A DNA stretch of 59,730 nt. Origin: a virus. Where the stretch lies: IMG/VR virus record IMGVR_UViG_3300024520_000076, positions 1-59,730 of that record; one strand, written 5' to 3'. Shown in pieces: positions 43,801 to 51,678 of the stretch; position 1 is the first letter of the stretch, and the number at the start of each line of letters is the position of its first letter. The notes beneath the pieces were generated by a model. It was not told the origin of the DNA. It did not search any database and worked only from the letters and a program-made list of their open reading frames with translations. A program made the translations under genes and the position numbers.

Positions 43801-46800
43801 AAATGTTTTTCCCCAACATCCCATTTTCTAAGTACGTTTATACCATCTCCAGCATCTTCTGCATCTTGAACTAATTCAGTAACCTTTCTCCCTTTTTTTC
43901 GTTTAACATAAACAACATTTGGTTCGGCTACAGGCGCTGGTGGTCCTTTCTCAATTCGATCTACGACGGAAGAAAAGTTTGCTATTTTAGCCTCGTCAGT
44001 AGCGTCTACATCCAAAGGCACTATCCCTAAATTCTTTTCGATAGCCTCGCTGAGTTTATCTAGTCCTTGTACACTAGAGTTCTGTATAATGGGGGGTATT
44101 TCTATTTCTGTATTAGGTATAAATTCAGGAAGAACTTGGGGGCCGCTCCCATCTGAATTAAGTGGTTCTCTAATGTCTCCGAACTCTTCATCAAGGCTTT
44201 CGGCTACTCTCTTTAAAGTAGGGCTTCCATAGAAATCATCTACGTCTTTCTGTGTTGGTCCTTTATTGAACCAACCTTTTTTCTTACTTAACCCGAAAAT
44301 AGGATACCATTTCCCCGCATTCGGCTTTCCTCCTAAGCCTGTTGAAAGATAGAAAGGAACAACCACACCATTTACATTCCTAAAAACAATAGCCCTCTTA
44401 GCAAAATTAACCATAGGTGCTGAGTTTGTCTCATCATAAGGAACATCTACTGCGGTAACTTGTGGCTCTCCAACATAAACATCAACGGGGTCCATACCCC
44501 TATCCGCTTCTGATACCTTTGTCTGCCCTTCGAAAGTATGTATGACTTGTAATGGATTATCAGGGTCAAATGCTGGGACATGCTCTGTTGCATACCCCGA
44601 TTTCATATCATTATACGCGGCGACGACTCGATATGCCATCTTCCGAAGTACAGGATTATCTCCAGATTTACTATTTAGGATTTCCAGAAGTTTCCCACTT
44701 AGTTTTTTCAAGTGGCGTACGAATATCTTCAGTAAACTAGGGTTCCCTTTAAAGAAATCTGCATCCTGCTCTGTGGTGGTTCCACTTAATATACGCTGGG
44801 CGTGCATACGTAAAATTTCTTTTGCTAGGGTTCGTTGCTCCGCTTGCCATCCAAACCCCTCCTGCACTTCAACATCAGTTTGTTGCAGCCTTGCCCGCGC
44901 TGCTTCCCTGTCCTCCTCCTTCGTGTAATAAGCTTCTATAACAAAATCAATATCTTCTTGTGACAAAGATTGATATACTTCAGTGAGTTCCTCAGTTGTC
45001 AGGTCTGCTAAAGTAGCATGATGTATTACTTCCTCTATAAGACCAGCCCCTGCTAAGTTCCGAGCGTTAAAATTTGATAAATTTTTAAGTGCATCTCCTA
45101 ACGCTCTAGGCTCTATGCGTATGTAAGCCTCTGTTTCAGTTACTACATGGGAGAAAGCTTTGATGGGCTTCCCACTATCATCCGCATACTTCCTCTGTTC
45201 ATCTGACACAAACTTCACATCGACTCCAAAAGCACGGCCTAATAAAACCAATTCATTTAGAGTGCCCTGAAGGTTAGCAAGTGCGTCCTGTTCTTGTGGT
45301 GTATGGTCTTCATTTATAGTTGTAAATATCTCTATTTGTTTTGCGTGTTTAGGATCAACAGGGGCTTCTGCCTCTGCTGCGTCTTCATCCTTTGTCTCCT
45401 CCTTTGTCTCCTCCTTTGTCTCCTCCTTTGTCTCCTCCTTTGTCTCCTCCACAATAACTTCAGCCTCTGTATTTTCTATTACTGCTTTATCCCCATTCGC
45501 TATGGTGTTTATCAGGTCTTCTTTTTCTTTTGCTTGTTGCTCTGGAGTCTTCTCTGTAGCTAGTTCACCTTCAACTTTTTGTACGTCTTTCCATTTTATA
45601 CCAACAGCTTCGGCTGCTTTTTCGTTGGCTTCCATCTCCATAGCAATGGCAGCAGGGTCCATTAAGTCATCAGGATAACTTTCTTGGTGTCGTAACTGGG
45701 CGTGTGCCCTCTCATGTTCCTCAATAAATTTAATGTACCCGTTAACTCCACCCTCACTCCCCCTTAGTTTCTTTTTTAACTTTGCTAAGTCTACATCTTT
45801 GAAAACTTCTTTCTTCTGTTGTGAAGTCTTGCTGTCCACATCACCTGCCAAATAAGGGAGAGGCTCATCGGCATTAAAATCTTCTGCTATGTCCTGAGTA
45901 TATAAAGTTATCTCCCCCGTTTCTCTATTCAGCCCAGCTAACTGACCTGCTTTTTTAGATGAATCTTTTACTATCGATATCCCTAATTCCTCATCTGAAA
46001 CTTTCTGGCTAGCGTCTGCGAGCTTCTGGGATTGCTCAATGGCAGTCCCTATCATAGTACTATAATCCTTTGGCATCTCCCGCATTTCTGTCGCACGTAG
46101 CTGTTGCCTCGTGATTCCTTCCATTACAACATTAGCAGTCAGTGGAGAGTTGGTTTCTTTTAGGTGTGCTATTAATTTAGTTTCTTCGCTCTGCCTCAAC
46201 ATCTCCACCTCTCCTCGGGCAAAAGCCCCTTTCTTTTCCGCTATCGCCCTGACTCCAGCAGCCCCCTGACCAATTACACCCCCTATTGCTCCTGCGTATA
46301 GCGCAGCAGATACCCTTTCAATCATAGGGGTATTCTCATTTAGCGCCGCATCTACAATAAACGAATTAATAAACTCATCTATACCCTCCTCAAAAAATTC
46401 TTCAGTTCCACTTTTCAGATACCTTCTGTATATATCAGGGAATACTTTAGGTACAACTTCTTTAATCCTTCCCGATAACCATGTACGCATCGCCTCGCCG
46501 TGTTCGGACTTAGTTATCTTAGACCTACGCATTCTTTCCAAAACAGATCTGTGTTGCTTGTAAGTGATCCCCCTAAGAAATGCATCTTCAAAACCACCCG
46601 CACCAACACTACTGAACCCTGCTGTTATAATACCTGTTGCCATACCTGCCGTTAGCGCAGCGCCTAAAGCGGCATCATGTTTCTCTTCATGCGTACCTTC
46701 CATGTTACCATAGACCGTGGCATAAGTAGCCCCTGATGATCTATTAGCAGCGGTCAGGAATAAGGCAGAAGTCTGTACCCCCGTTACTAAGTTGCTCCTT

Positions 46801-48551
46801 ACTTCTTTTTCTACTTGTTTTCCTACTCCCTTTTTGGTTACTGTTTTGGTTACCGTTTTAGTAAGTAGTCCATTATAGGCATTAATAGCCCCTATAACAT
46901 CCGACCTCTTGGCTGACTTCGTTATATATCCCTTTACCCTAAGTCTAGCTGCTGTCCTTCCCGCATCTTCACCAAACTTTTTAGCAAATACACTGCCCGT
47001 TAAACTTTTTGTAAGTCCTTTAGCGGTAACTCTGGTTCCTTGTTTTAGTCCTACGTAAGCAGCCCCGCCTATACCAAATGTACCTGAACTCAACAGGACT
47101 GTAGCACTAATATCAACCACCATTGGTGCTATTGCAGTAGCAACATCAGTAGCGAACCCAAATTTATCCCCAAATATTTTAGCTACTTCTCTTCTGTTCT
47201 GCCTATCTTCTTCTTGCTCTACCAAGAAATCAATCGCCCCTTTATTTTCCATTAAGGCAGGTACTATAAAAAGCAGCCCCGTAAAAGAATCTGCGATAGA
47301 GGCCCCTAATGCGCCTACTCTGTTTTTTACCCCACTATAATTCTTAGGGTTTATAAGGAACTCCTCCAATACCTCCCCGTTAGAATCGCCATCTTGTTTT
47401 CCTTTTATTTTAGCAGCCGCCCATTTGTTTTCTACCGTGGAGTCTTTGAATAGCTCATCATACCTAGGGAATTGACGAGTAAAGAAATCTTTCCTGAAAT
47501 TAATAAGTGAGCTTCTTTGTCCTTTTGTTAGGTCTGAACGTATTTCCAGAGCAGAATCAAACTTCCCTCTGTCTAACAATAACTCAATATGAGGTATGAC
47601 AGCGCCATTCTTAGTTACTTTTATATTGTCCCCAATTTTATCTATATTAGATTCATACTTAGCTTCTCCTGTTTGGTACGCTTCAAAGATAGCCACCTGT
47701 TCCAGAGCGTCCATGATATCTGAATCCTGAAACCTGTTCCGTGAAACATTTTCCTTGATGTCTTTACCACGAGAGTACTGGTTAGCAAGAAGGGTTCGTG
47801 CTTTAGTGATCAGGGCAGAGGGGTCACCTTCTTCTTTATTATCTATAAAATAATTTTTAGATTCTTTTAATATCTCCCTATAGAGATCTTTATCTTCTTC
47901 GGATTGTGAGGCAGAAGAAAACTCAGTCCTGACTTGGTTATCACGGATAGCTTTAAAGGCGTTAACTCCTTTATATACATCGTTCATTCCCGTGGCTACT
48001 TGCCACATATCTCTGTGGCGAATAGCTCCCCTCCGTATAGAATCAGCTATGGCTTTTTTACTATCTAATATATTAGACCCCCCAATCAATTCATAACTGA
48101 TAGCGCCATCAGCTCCTTGTCTTCTAAGGGAGGCGAGGCTTAATCTGTCATGCTCAACTAAATGCTGTTTAGCTTCATTGACTTCATCCACAAAGTCTTC
48201 TCTAGCTCCTCCATTATTAATAGAGTCGTAGTAATTATCCCGTGCTTGTTGTCCGAAAGCGTCATAGATGAGAGCGGCATCTGTCTCTGTAGTGCCAGCG
48301 TCAAGTTGTTGTGTGTGCTCAGGATCTATTTGAGTGACTCTGGGGAGTATATTATTTCTTATGGCTTCTTCTGCATCCCGATCTAGCGTCCCTCTTTCAA
48401 ATTCGAATTCCCGTAGATAATTACCGTACCCAATCAGCTTGTCCTTTTCGTCGGTTACACCAGTTCCCGCAGAACCTGTCCATTGGTTAAAATTTAAGGG
48501 GTTAGTATATGCGTCATTACCTGACGAATCAGTTATAAGTTCTCCTGTCAC
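37857..48551 (-). CDS. Giant polyvalent-type virion protein, 3564 aa
   Basis: A GTG-started protein likely packed in the head and ejected with DNA, beside two other internal-type proteins. Regions in order: hydrophobic, membrane-prone segments (about 410-500, 640-790); a zincin-like domain with HERAHAQLRH near 946 and a later EANEKAAE; an EETK tandem near 1040; an EEVIHHA segment near 1172; a FYLSTGLGGK module near 1400; a DUF4326-like domain (about 1545-1665, KHFGNPFSHRGF); a VFVFGSN domain of the A1S_2505 type near 1690; a SLOG-like domain (HSGGASGADTAFE near 2005, FAGIGSR near 2156); an ART-like GAGIYFLAS near 2235; then about 1100 residues of helices resembling large-polyvalent-protein C-termini. 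Domain names rest on motifs only. Confidence 0.75.
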   Translation of the reverse strand: MTGELITDSSGNDAYTNPLNFNQWTGSAGTGVTDEKDKLIGYGNYLREFEFERGTLDRDAEEAIRNNILPRVTQIDPEHTQQLDAGTTETDAALIYDAFGQQARDNYYDSINNGGAREDFVDEVNEAKQHLVEHDRLSLASLRRQGADGAISYELIGGSNILDSKKAIADSIRRGAIRHRDMWQVATGMNDVYKGVNAFKAIRDNQVRTEFSSASQSEEDKDLYREILKESKNYFIDNKEEGDPSALITKARTLLANQYSRGKDIKENVSRNRFQDSDIMDALEQVAIFEAYQTGEAKYESNIDKIGDNIKVTKNGAVIPHIELLLDRGKFDSALEIRSDLTKGQRSSLINFRKDFFTRQFPRYDELFKDSTVENKWAAAKIKGKQDGDSNGEVLEEFLINPKNYSGVKNRVGALGASIADSFTGLLFIVPALMENKGAIDFLVEQEEDRQNRREVAKIFGDKFGFATDVATAIAPMVVDISATVLLSSGTFGIGGAAYVGLKQGTRVTAKGLTKSLTGSVFAKKFGEDAGRTAARLRVKGYITKSAKRSDVIGAINAYNGLLTKTVTKTVTKKGVGKQVEKEVRSNLVTGVQTSALFLTAANRSSGATYATVYGNMEGTHEEKHDAALGAALTAGMATGIITAGFSSVGAGGFEDAFLRGITYKQHRSVLERMRRSKITKSEHGEAMRTWLSGRIKEVVPKVFPDIYRRYLKSGTEEFFEEGIDEFINSFIVDAALNENTPMIERVSAALYAGAIGGVIGQGAAGVRAIAEKKGAFARGEVEMLRQSEETKLIAHLKETNSPLTANVVMEGITRQQLRATEMREMPKDYSTMIGTAIEQSQKLADASQKVSDEELGISIVKDSSKKAGQLAGLNRETGEITLYTQDIAEDFNADEPLPYLAGDVDSKTSQQKKEVFKDVDLAKLKKKLRGSEGGVNGYIKFIEEHERAHAQLRHQESYPDDLMDPAAIAMEMEANEKAAEAVGIKWKDVQKVEGELATEKTPEQQAKEKEDLINTIANGDKAVIENTEAEVIVEETKEETKEETKEETKEETKDEDAAEAEAPVDPKHAKQIEIFTTINEDHTPQEQDALANLQGTLNELVLLGRAFGVDVKFVSDEQRKYADDSGKPIKAFSHVVTETEAYIRIEPRALGDALKNLSNFNARNLAGAGLIEEVIHHATLADLTTEELTEVYQSLSQEDIDFVIEAYYTKEEDREAARARLQQTDVEVQEGFGWQAEQRTLAKEILRMHAQRILSGTTTEQDADFFKGNPSLLKIFVRHLKKLSGKLLEILNSKSGDNPVLRKMAYRVVAAYNDMKSGYATEHVPAFDPDNPLQVIHTFEGQTKVSEADRGMDPVDVYVGEPQVTAVDVPYDETNSAPMVNFAKRAIVFRNVNGVVVPFYLSTGLGGKPNAGKWYPIFGLSKKKGWFNKGPTQKDVDDFYGSPTLKRVAESLDEEFGDIREPLNSDGSGPQVLPEFIPNTEIEIPPIIQNSSVQGLDKLSEAIEKNLGIVPLDVDATDEAKIANFSSVVDRIEKGPPAPVAEPNVVYVKRKKGRKVTELVQDAEDAGDGINVLRKWDVGEKHFGNPFSHRGFKNTIPTKNLDQTVEYYRKWLEGDEDFEHKDKYQNRREWILGQIDSGALDGKSLLYYDENIKPNHAEALKTFVIKRRAASKVVPSKTYKGEVTSLDKNQVFVFGSNLQGFHGAGAAGYATFGEGKSVDEFKKLRADSNYNKQEKGEEGKWNVKGQAEGLQDGKDGTSYALPTKKTATDKKSLSPEEITKNIRKLYDTARSKPDKEFLVAQKTKGGLSGWTGAQMAKMYLDAGEIPSNIVFEEGFHKLLRDTAPPVDTASPRGFGKVARKGFEGFEVSTAGKDEEGIGVKFSAKKAKLPSGKTIEYVWQKEAKQSGKGLPAAPHLDREDSWYWATYKGLWAEYFIANPKALAEIGRASSGKVLTDKFGGDGDNVNTQARAIHEILVDLGLRDPMTLNYLGDGGTPAVERVLHSGGASGADTAFEFAALEAGFKVEAHSFEGHAKGNKHRTPHTAEELKEANEHLAKANETLDRAWPTKGKFVNNLLRRNWFQVRDSDQVIAVSRFVGGQVKGGTAWATQMGIDQGKEVHVFDMVSNQWHKWAPHLDREGSWVTSRPPTLSDKFAGIGSRDITARGKEEIQKLFTATIPTPAVGIGIVESSKIPESFTNKDLFTYQKVDDIKRFDWARIGWSESDFKGTAAINGAGIYFLASNEGATDNARSRLSTYEARGNLFRLRVKKRHEGDIYRIGSKWSSELQGKLDKLAQKLSYVVEKYVGEGHPEADSSGVVREEVPYKDWSEFTEKGKVYWPHREGAGNDFIGALNRRMGTADIEGGKVMQERTVVPYEIVEDAGINPQEPTSHWTPNQIRNVTRLLLSSVDIKGVVEYMQGTDKNVREVVVFDPSILEAGPDTTTTQEVEITESQIAGDGETPTIFKHGDLTAMLTLPMFKTGKYKGQPKGIMKWLVGGADPRLQRLNQQATALRNAVFNEIQKYKGRLDYLVAKEYPDGDAPVGLFKDITGDGETLKLEPEIHDFIEQKYRERKVVLNNKRLALIEEKESEKRNGELEEVLEEIKQLENNKELAYKRAYQNKKALIAHRRHNAIMRLGGYEEDGTPKGAIALHLLELRKKTDAFSKKIAVLFPNDEDMQKSLKGTIDGNLEIYLTRSYKLFSDPFFAGKVLHEKKYATAREEAAKFFTQEYINARSAQILRNSEKFTEESADLDVTDDVKAGEVVTRLGDAEVIARAELSEGQGKTSTEMPPKIHNMMIEFLNSYSTGDALLIDPNKMVKDKNNRIGFSAILKEKLKGRKNIPDALRQLMGEEGDSTGYDAIMRTYMHVGIMASHQAFLKNLLDFGVQAKNRWIITGAEHEGLELEEQKKWGTLMADGDARYDPFVIIGKNESYFAPTEMVESLKEIRDSVILSMNEGQQVARGITKAAQVLTGSSMAAKTLGSIGFYLRNSLSNVLFFGPAQGILAPVALTGSMIKEIGRKKGFFFKGVLGPEKLNAYYSKLDALDIIGDEIRPKMLEELFAGDTDPNDLMKRIYETTKDINELSDESTTPEDLKKVGTALHKAYTNLKEMSATMDTFYKIYYFEHELGVLKKAKANSVAKGRDDKYFHMTENQLERAAADIVLDTAQSYSRSSPFVQGWTKSTAGVMFAPFIRFKTELIRIPINTLRRSFSEIKDKNPVIKRRGLRRLFGLTSVTVGLSAVAPLLMRLGEGVDDEEDAALRRTLVEYLKNHTFYITKDDEGNLWTTDLTYLNPFSLIVDPFLRSFEIGATGGSAAEMGIAFVKSMIVDEYLDDQIFAGAALNLKANRDPQTNKKIWEERDTAEDAFLKGAKYLFEEAFQPRTMKAGREAITMMGTNPVEDVMKRIGKEFLPVKPYKVDIQKNMRRYLFDVRRETQSISLRKNKVLSESPLSDNDIKGLVLDEIDHRVRLDKEVAHTLKHLGSLAGMTEEEVRNIVHGAQFGKRRYKFMLNGLTETPRETHKGLKKKLRDKYESTGIALFLRRERLLDAYFKNIPRFYRHDEN
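42127..42156. repeat. 30-bp direct repeat inside the giant gene, copy 1
   Basis: Encodes the second APHLDREGSW segment of the giant protein. 29 of 30 bases match 42787-42816, 660 bases away. The pair flanks the SLOG-like coding part. Confidence 0.75.
42787..42816. repeat. 30-bp direct repeat inside the giant gene, copy 2
   Basis: Encodes the APHLDREDSW segment that precedes the SLOG-like region. The pair suggests a past duplication or insertion. Confidence 0.75.
45391..45450. repeat. Five 12-bp tandem units encoding EETK
   Basis: TTTGTCTCCTCC repeats five times from 45391, giving an acidic-basic Glu-Glu-Thr-Lys linker in the giant protein. Such tandems slip easily and vary in copy number. 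Confidence 0.75.
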
Positions 48552-48569
48552 AGCAGTTCGGGTTATGTA

Positions 48570-49853
48570 TTATGTGGCGTTTAATAAACTATTTATCTCG
48601 GCTGTTTTTTCAGCCGCCATATCTGGTCGGTTTCCTTGTAAATCTGTTTGTGCGGCAGCGGCCTGTAGAATGGTAAGCAACTCACCCAAAGAAGATATGT
48701 CATCTAGTTTAGTAATGTCCTTCCCTAAGAGTTTTTCGAGGTCTTCATCTTTAAGGACAACTGTCTTTAACAACTGAACTATAGCTTCTATCTTATCAGT
48801 TTCTTCATCGTCATTTGTAGAATACTCATCTAAAGATGACTGAGCTCCTTTAGCCATTATTATAAACCTATCCAAAGCAGCTACTGTTTTAGAAACTTCC
48901 TCCCCTGCTTGTTTACTAGCATGTACGCTTGTTAATACATCTAACTCTAATTGTTGTAATGTAGTTCTCGGCCTCAGGCGTGGAGCTAATGCATTAAAGG
49001 TATCTCGATCTGCTCCTTTCAGTGTGGATATCTCATCTTCCCATCGTTTATTACTCTTGATAGTTTCTTTCGCTTGGGCAGTTACCCCTGCCAATTTAGC
49101 CGCATTTTCAAGTACACCTTTGCCTCTCTTACCCTTCATTAAAGACGTAATGACAGCGGGGTTCCCTGAGGCTACTGCTTGTGAAATCAGATTAGCTCTC
49201 ATGGCAGCATCCCTCCCCTTTTTCTTTTCCTTCTTATCTAACTTTGCGCCTACATTATTAAACGCTGTCTCGTATAAAGAGGCGGTTATGGGGTTCCCTA
49301 ACGCTTGTGGGTTTGCGAAAAGTGATTTCTGTATCTCAGAAAACTGTGTCTTGGCATTAGCTCCTGACCCCATTATTTCCTCCAGCCTCTGTGATACAGG
49401 AGCTTGAAGAGCGTCACCAGCTTGTGCGAACCTTGCTTTACGCTGTGCTTCTTTTAATTGCAGATAACTCTTTTGTTCCTGTTGATATAATAAGTTCTGC
49501 TTCCTCATCTCTGGGGCATACCGATTATATAAAGCCGTTTGTTGATGTAAAGGAAGGGAGGAAGTGGCCCCAAAAAAGTCCTGCCTCATGGGGGATACCA
49601 CATTGTCGGGATTGAAATCCCCTTGTAGTGCCGTTTGTTGCGCAGCTATAATAGCACTTTTCGCTGACTCCTCGGCCCCTTTCGTTAGTTGGTTACGAGT
49701 TCCAGTACCAGCTTCATACATAGCGGCGGTGGCGGCAGCTCCTTGTATTTTAGCTTTAGCTGCCCCAGTAAATCTTTCTGACTCCCTGAGTAACCTACTG
49801 GACTCAGGGGTAACCTGCTTTACCCCCTGAAGGGATCGTGTATTATAGGCCAT
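48570..49853 (-). CDS. Internal virion protein candidate
   Basis: A 427-aa Ala/Gln/Lys-rich, mostly helical protein (GAAKAKIQGAAATAAMYEAG; KQNLLYQQEQKSYLQLKEAQ) with later helical repeats. It has the character of the T7-type internal core proteins that leave the head with DNA. It lies between the giant protein and the annexin-like protein, with 18-base gaps. No enzyme motif is seen. Confidence 0.6.
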   Translation of the reverse strand: MAYNTRSLQGVKQVTPESSRLLRESERFTGAAKAKIQGAAATAAMYEAGTGTRNQLTKGAEESAKSAIIAAQQTALQGDFNPDNVVSPMRQDFFGATSSLPLHQQTALYNRYAPEMRKQNLLYQQEQKSYLQLKEAQRKARFAQAGDALQAPVSQRLEEIMGSGANAKTQFSEIQKSLFANPQALGNPITASLYETAFNNVGAKLDKKEKKKGRDAAMRANLISQAVASGNPAVITSLMKGKRGKGVLENAAKLAGVTAQAKETIKSNKRWEDEISTLKGADRDTFNALAPRLRPRTTLQQLELDVLTSVHASKQAGEEVSKTVAALDRFIIMAKGAQSSLDEYSTNDDEETDKIEAIVQLLKTVVLKDEDLEKLLGKDITKLDDISSLGELLTILQAAAAQTDLQGNRPDMAAEKTAEINSLLNAT

Positions 49854-49871
49854 ATATTTAAATTTTTGGCA

Positions 49872-51632
49872 TTAAGAGCGACGGCTTCTCCCTGAGCGAG
49901 CCCAGTCTATTACTTTTTTTGTAGCTTTTGTTCGCTTATCCCGTTCTTTATCATACGCCAAGCCAAGGTCGGGAAGCTTTAATTGTTTATTCCTGAAGTC
50001 CTTTTCTTTCCTCTCTCCCTCTTCTCGTTGTAGCCTACTACCAACACTTTCTACCTCACGTGGCTTGGCTTGGGGTATCATTGGATCTTCCCTACCTATG
50101 TTCGGCATATTTTGTGGCTTCGGGGAAAGCTCCATCTTGGGAGCCTTAGCGACTTCGTCCGATGTGTGGAATCCCTCGTTTACTGTGGCATCTATATCTA
50201 ACTTAGTTTTTCCTGCTCCCTCAAAAGGCTGAATCTTATCTGGGTCTACACCTAACCCCTCTCTAAGCGGAGCTATTTGTTTCCGTTGTTCAGAGCTGGC
50301 TCCTTTAGACCAAAGATCCATTACTTGTTGCTGCTTAGAACCCATCCTTTGCTTTGCAGCATCCCGCATATCAAGTTCGGCATAAGATTCTGCGGGCTTA
50401 TCAAAGTCCATAGCTCCTCCTTTTACGCCCTTATAGGGGTCGCCTAAAGCTCTTCTACCTGCGGAGGTAGTAGAATGACCGATGACCTTACCACTTTTAT
50501 CTCGGATAACTCTCCCTAAAAGTTCTTCTTTCCCCCCTGCCCCCTCAATGGCAATCTTATTTGCGTCGCTCTTTTCTTTTGTGATCCTATCTCTTTCCGC
50601 TTGTTGCGCTAAGATCTCGCGCTTCATCCCGCTAAATCTTCCTTCTGCTCTTGCTCTACCTGCTATTTGCTCTTCTGCTATATCAGCCTTCCCTGCTTTA
50701 TCTCTTTGTTTCCTTTCCTCTCTTGAGCGCAGATAATCTAAACCAGTCCCCGAACCCGATGAACCTCCCGTAGCTGCTGGTGTTGCTGGTGCTGCTGCTT
50801 TAAGTGTTTTAGCTAACTCTCTTGTAGGTCCAAGCTGTTTCCCCGTTGTTTCCTTTGTTTCTGTTGTGGGGGCAAAAGGGTCTGTTGCGTCTTTTTGGTA
50901 TGGTGCTTTTCCTCCATGTATAATATTTAAAACACTTTGTGGTAGTCCTCCTCTTGGGGGAGTTGCGGTGGGAGCAAAACCACCGCCCCCTCCCATTGCC
51001 TCTCCTAACATGGTGCTGGAAGAAGCATCTATTGGGGCAGGGAGTTTAGATACGGGTTGATTTTTGGTTGGTTGAGCTTTGGCTGGGGTTGGTGTGCTTT
51101 CTGGTGCTGGTGTGCTTTCTGTAGCTTTAGGGGTTTTCCCCGCACCCTTTATATATTTCTGTACTCCTGAACCTAGTTTAACTTTCCGCTTAGAGAGGGC
51201 TACTTTCTTACCATCCTCTTCAAGATCAGGTATGGTAACACGATCTTTGTCGATTAGTTCAAAACTAGATTCTTCTGGATCTTTATCGGCTAATATTAGC
51301 CTATCCTTGTCTAAATTTTCCAACTGAAGCATTGAGTCTCCTGCTCTATCAATAGCGAACCCCAGAGAGTTAAGCATTCGATCCTCTTTTTTAAATGAGT
51401 AGTCTCCTATAATAGCTTCACGTAAAGTTTTTCCGTGTTGCTCGTCATACTCACGATTAATATCGTTGACTAAATCAGAAGAGCCTACCTCTCTTAGTTG
51501 TTTAACCAAACGAGCAGCTAGTTCTTCATTCGTACCCCAACCTTTAAACGCTGATCTAAACTGTTTAACGTATTTGTTTCTAAGATTCTTTTTTTCTGTG
51601 TCAGAAAGATTAGTGTAGTCTGCGTTAGCCAT
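49872..51632 (-). CDS. Internal virion protein candidate with annexin-like repeat
   Basis: A 586-aa protein. Residues about 24-80 match an annexin repeat: AFKGWGTNEELAARLV holds the Ca-site GxGT (Gly31-Thr34). A helix, EYDEQHGKTLREAIIG, follows, and Asp77 aligns with the acidic residue that caps the calcium site in annexins when counted from the conserved Gly. The middle is Pro/Ala/Thr-rich and disordered (about 155-310), and the C-terminus is basic and helical. Lipid binding by annexins suggests contact with the host membrane during ejection. The motif is seen; the function is inferred. Confidence 0.6.
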   Translation of the reverse strand: MANADYTNLSDTEKKNLRNKYVKQFRSAFKGWGTNEELAARLVKQLREVGSSDLVNDINREYDEQHGKTLREAIIGDYSFKKEDRMLNSLGFAIDRAGDSMLQLENLDKDRLILADKDPEESSFELIDKDRVTIPDLEEDGKKVALSKRKVKLGSGVQKYIKGAGKTPKATESTPAPESTPTPAKAQPTKNQPVSKLPAPIDASSSTMLGEAMGGGGGFAPTATPPRGGLPQSVLNIIHGGKAPYQKDATDPFAPTTETKETTGKQLGPTRELAKTLKAAAPATPAATGGSSGSGTGLDYLRSREERKQRDKAGKADIAEEQIAGRARAEGRFSGMKREILAQQAERDRITKEKSDANKIAIEGAGGKEELLGRVIRDKSGKVIGHSTTSAGRRALGDPYKGVKGGAMDFDKPAESYAELDMRDAAKQRMGSKQQQVMDLWSKGASSEQRKQIAPLREGLGVDPDKIQPFEGAGKTKLDIDATVNEGFHTSDEVAKAPKMELSPKPQNMPNIGREDPMIPQAKPREVESVGSRLQREEGERKEKDFRNKQLKLPDLGLAYDKERDKRTKATKKVIDWARSGRSRRS

Positions 51633-51678
51633 ATACTACAAATTTACTACTATTTCAGGTAAAGGCAACCGCTCAAAT

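Noticed and set aside
45294-45563. Leu/Cys-rich + strand frame
   Set aside because: It is the antisense of the EETK tandem in the giant gene.
37857-48551. N4-type virion RNA polymerase, because of the 3564-aa size
   Set aside because: I could not find the T7/N4-type polymerase motifs (metal-binding Asp motifs A and C, or the Lys/Tyr motif B) in the sequence.
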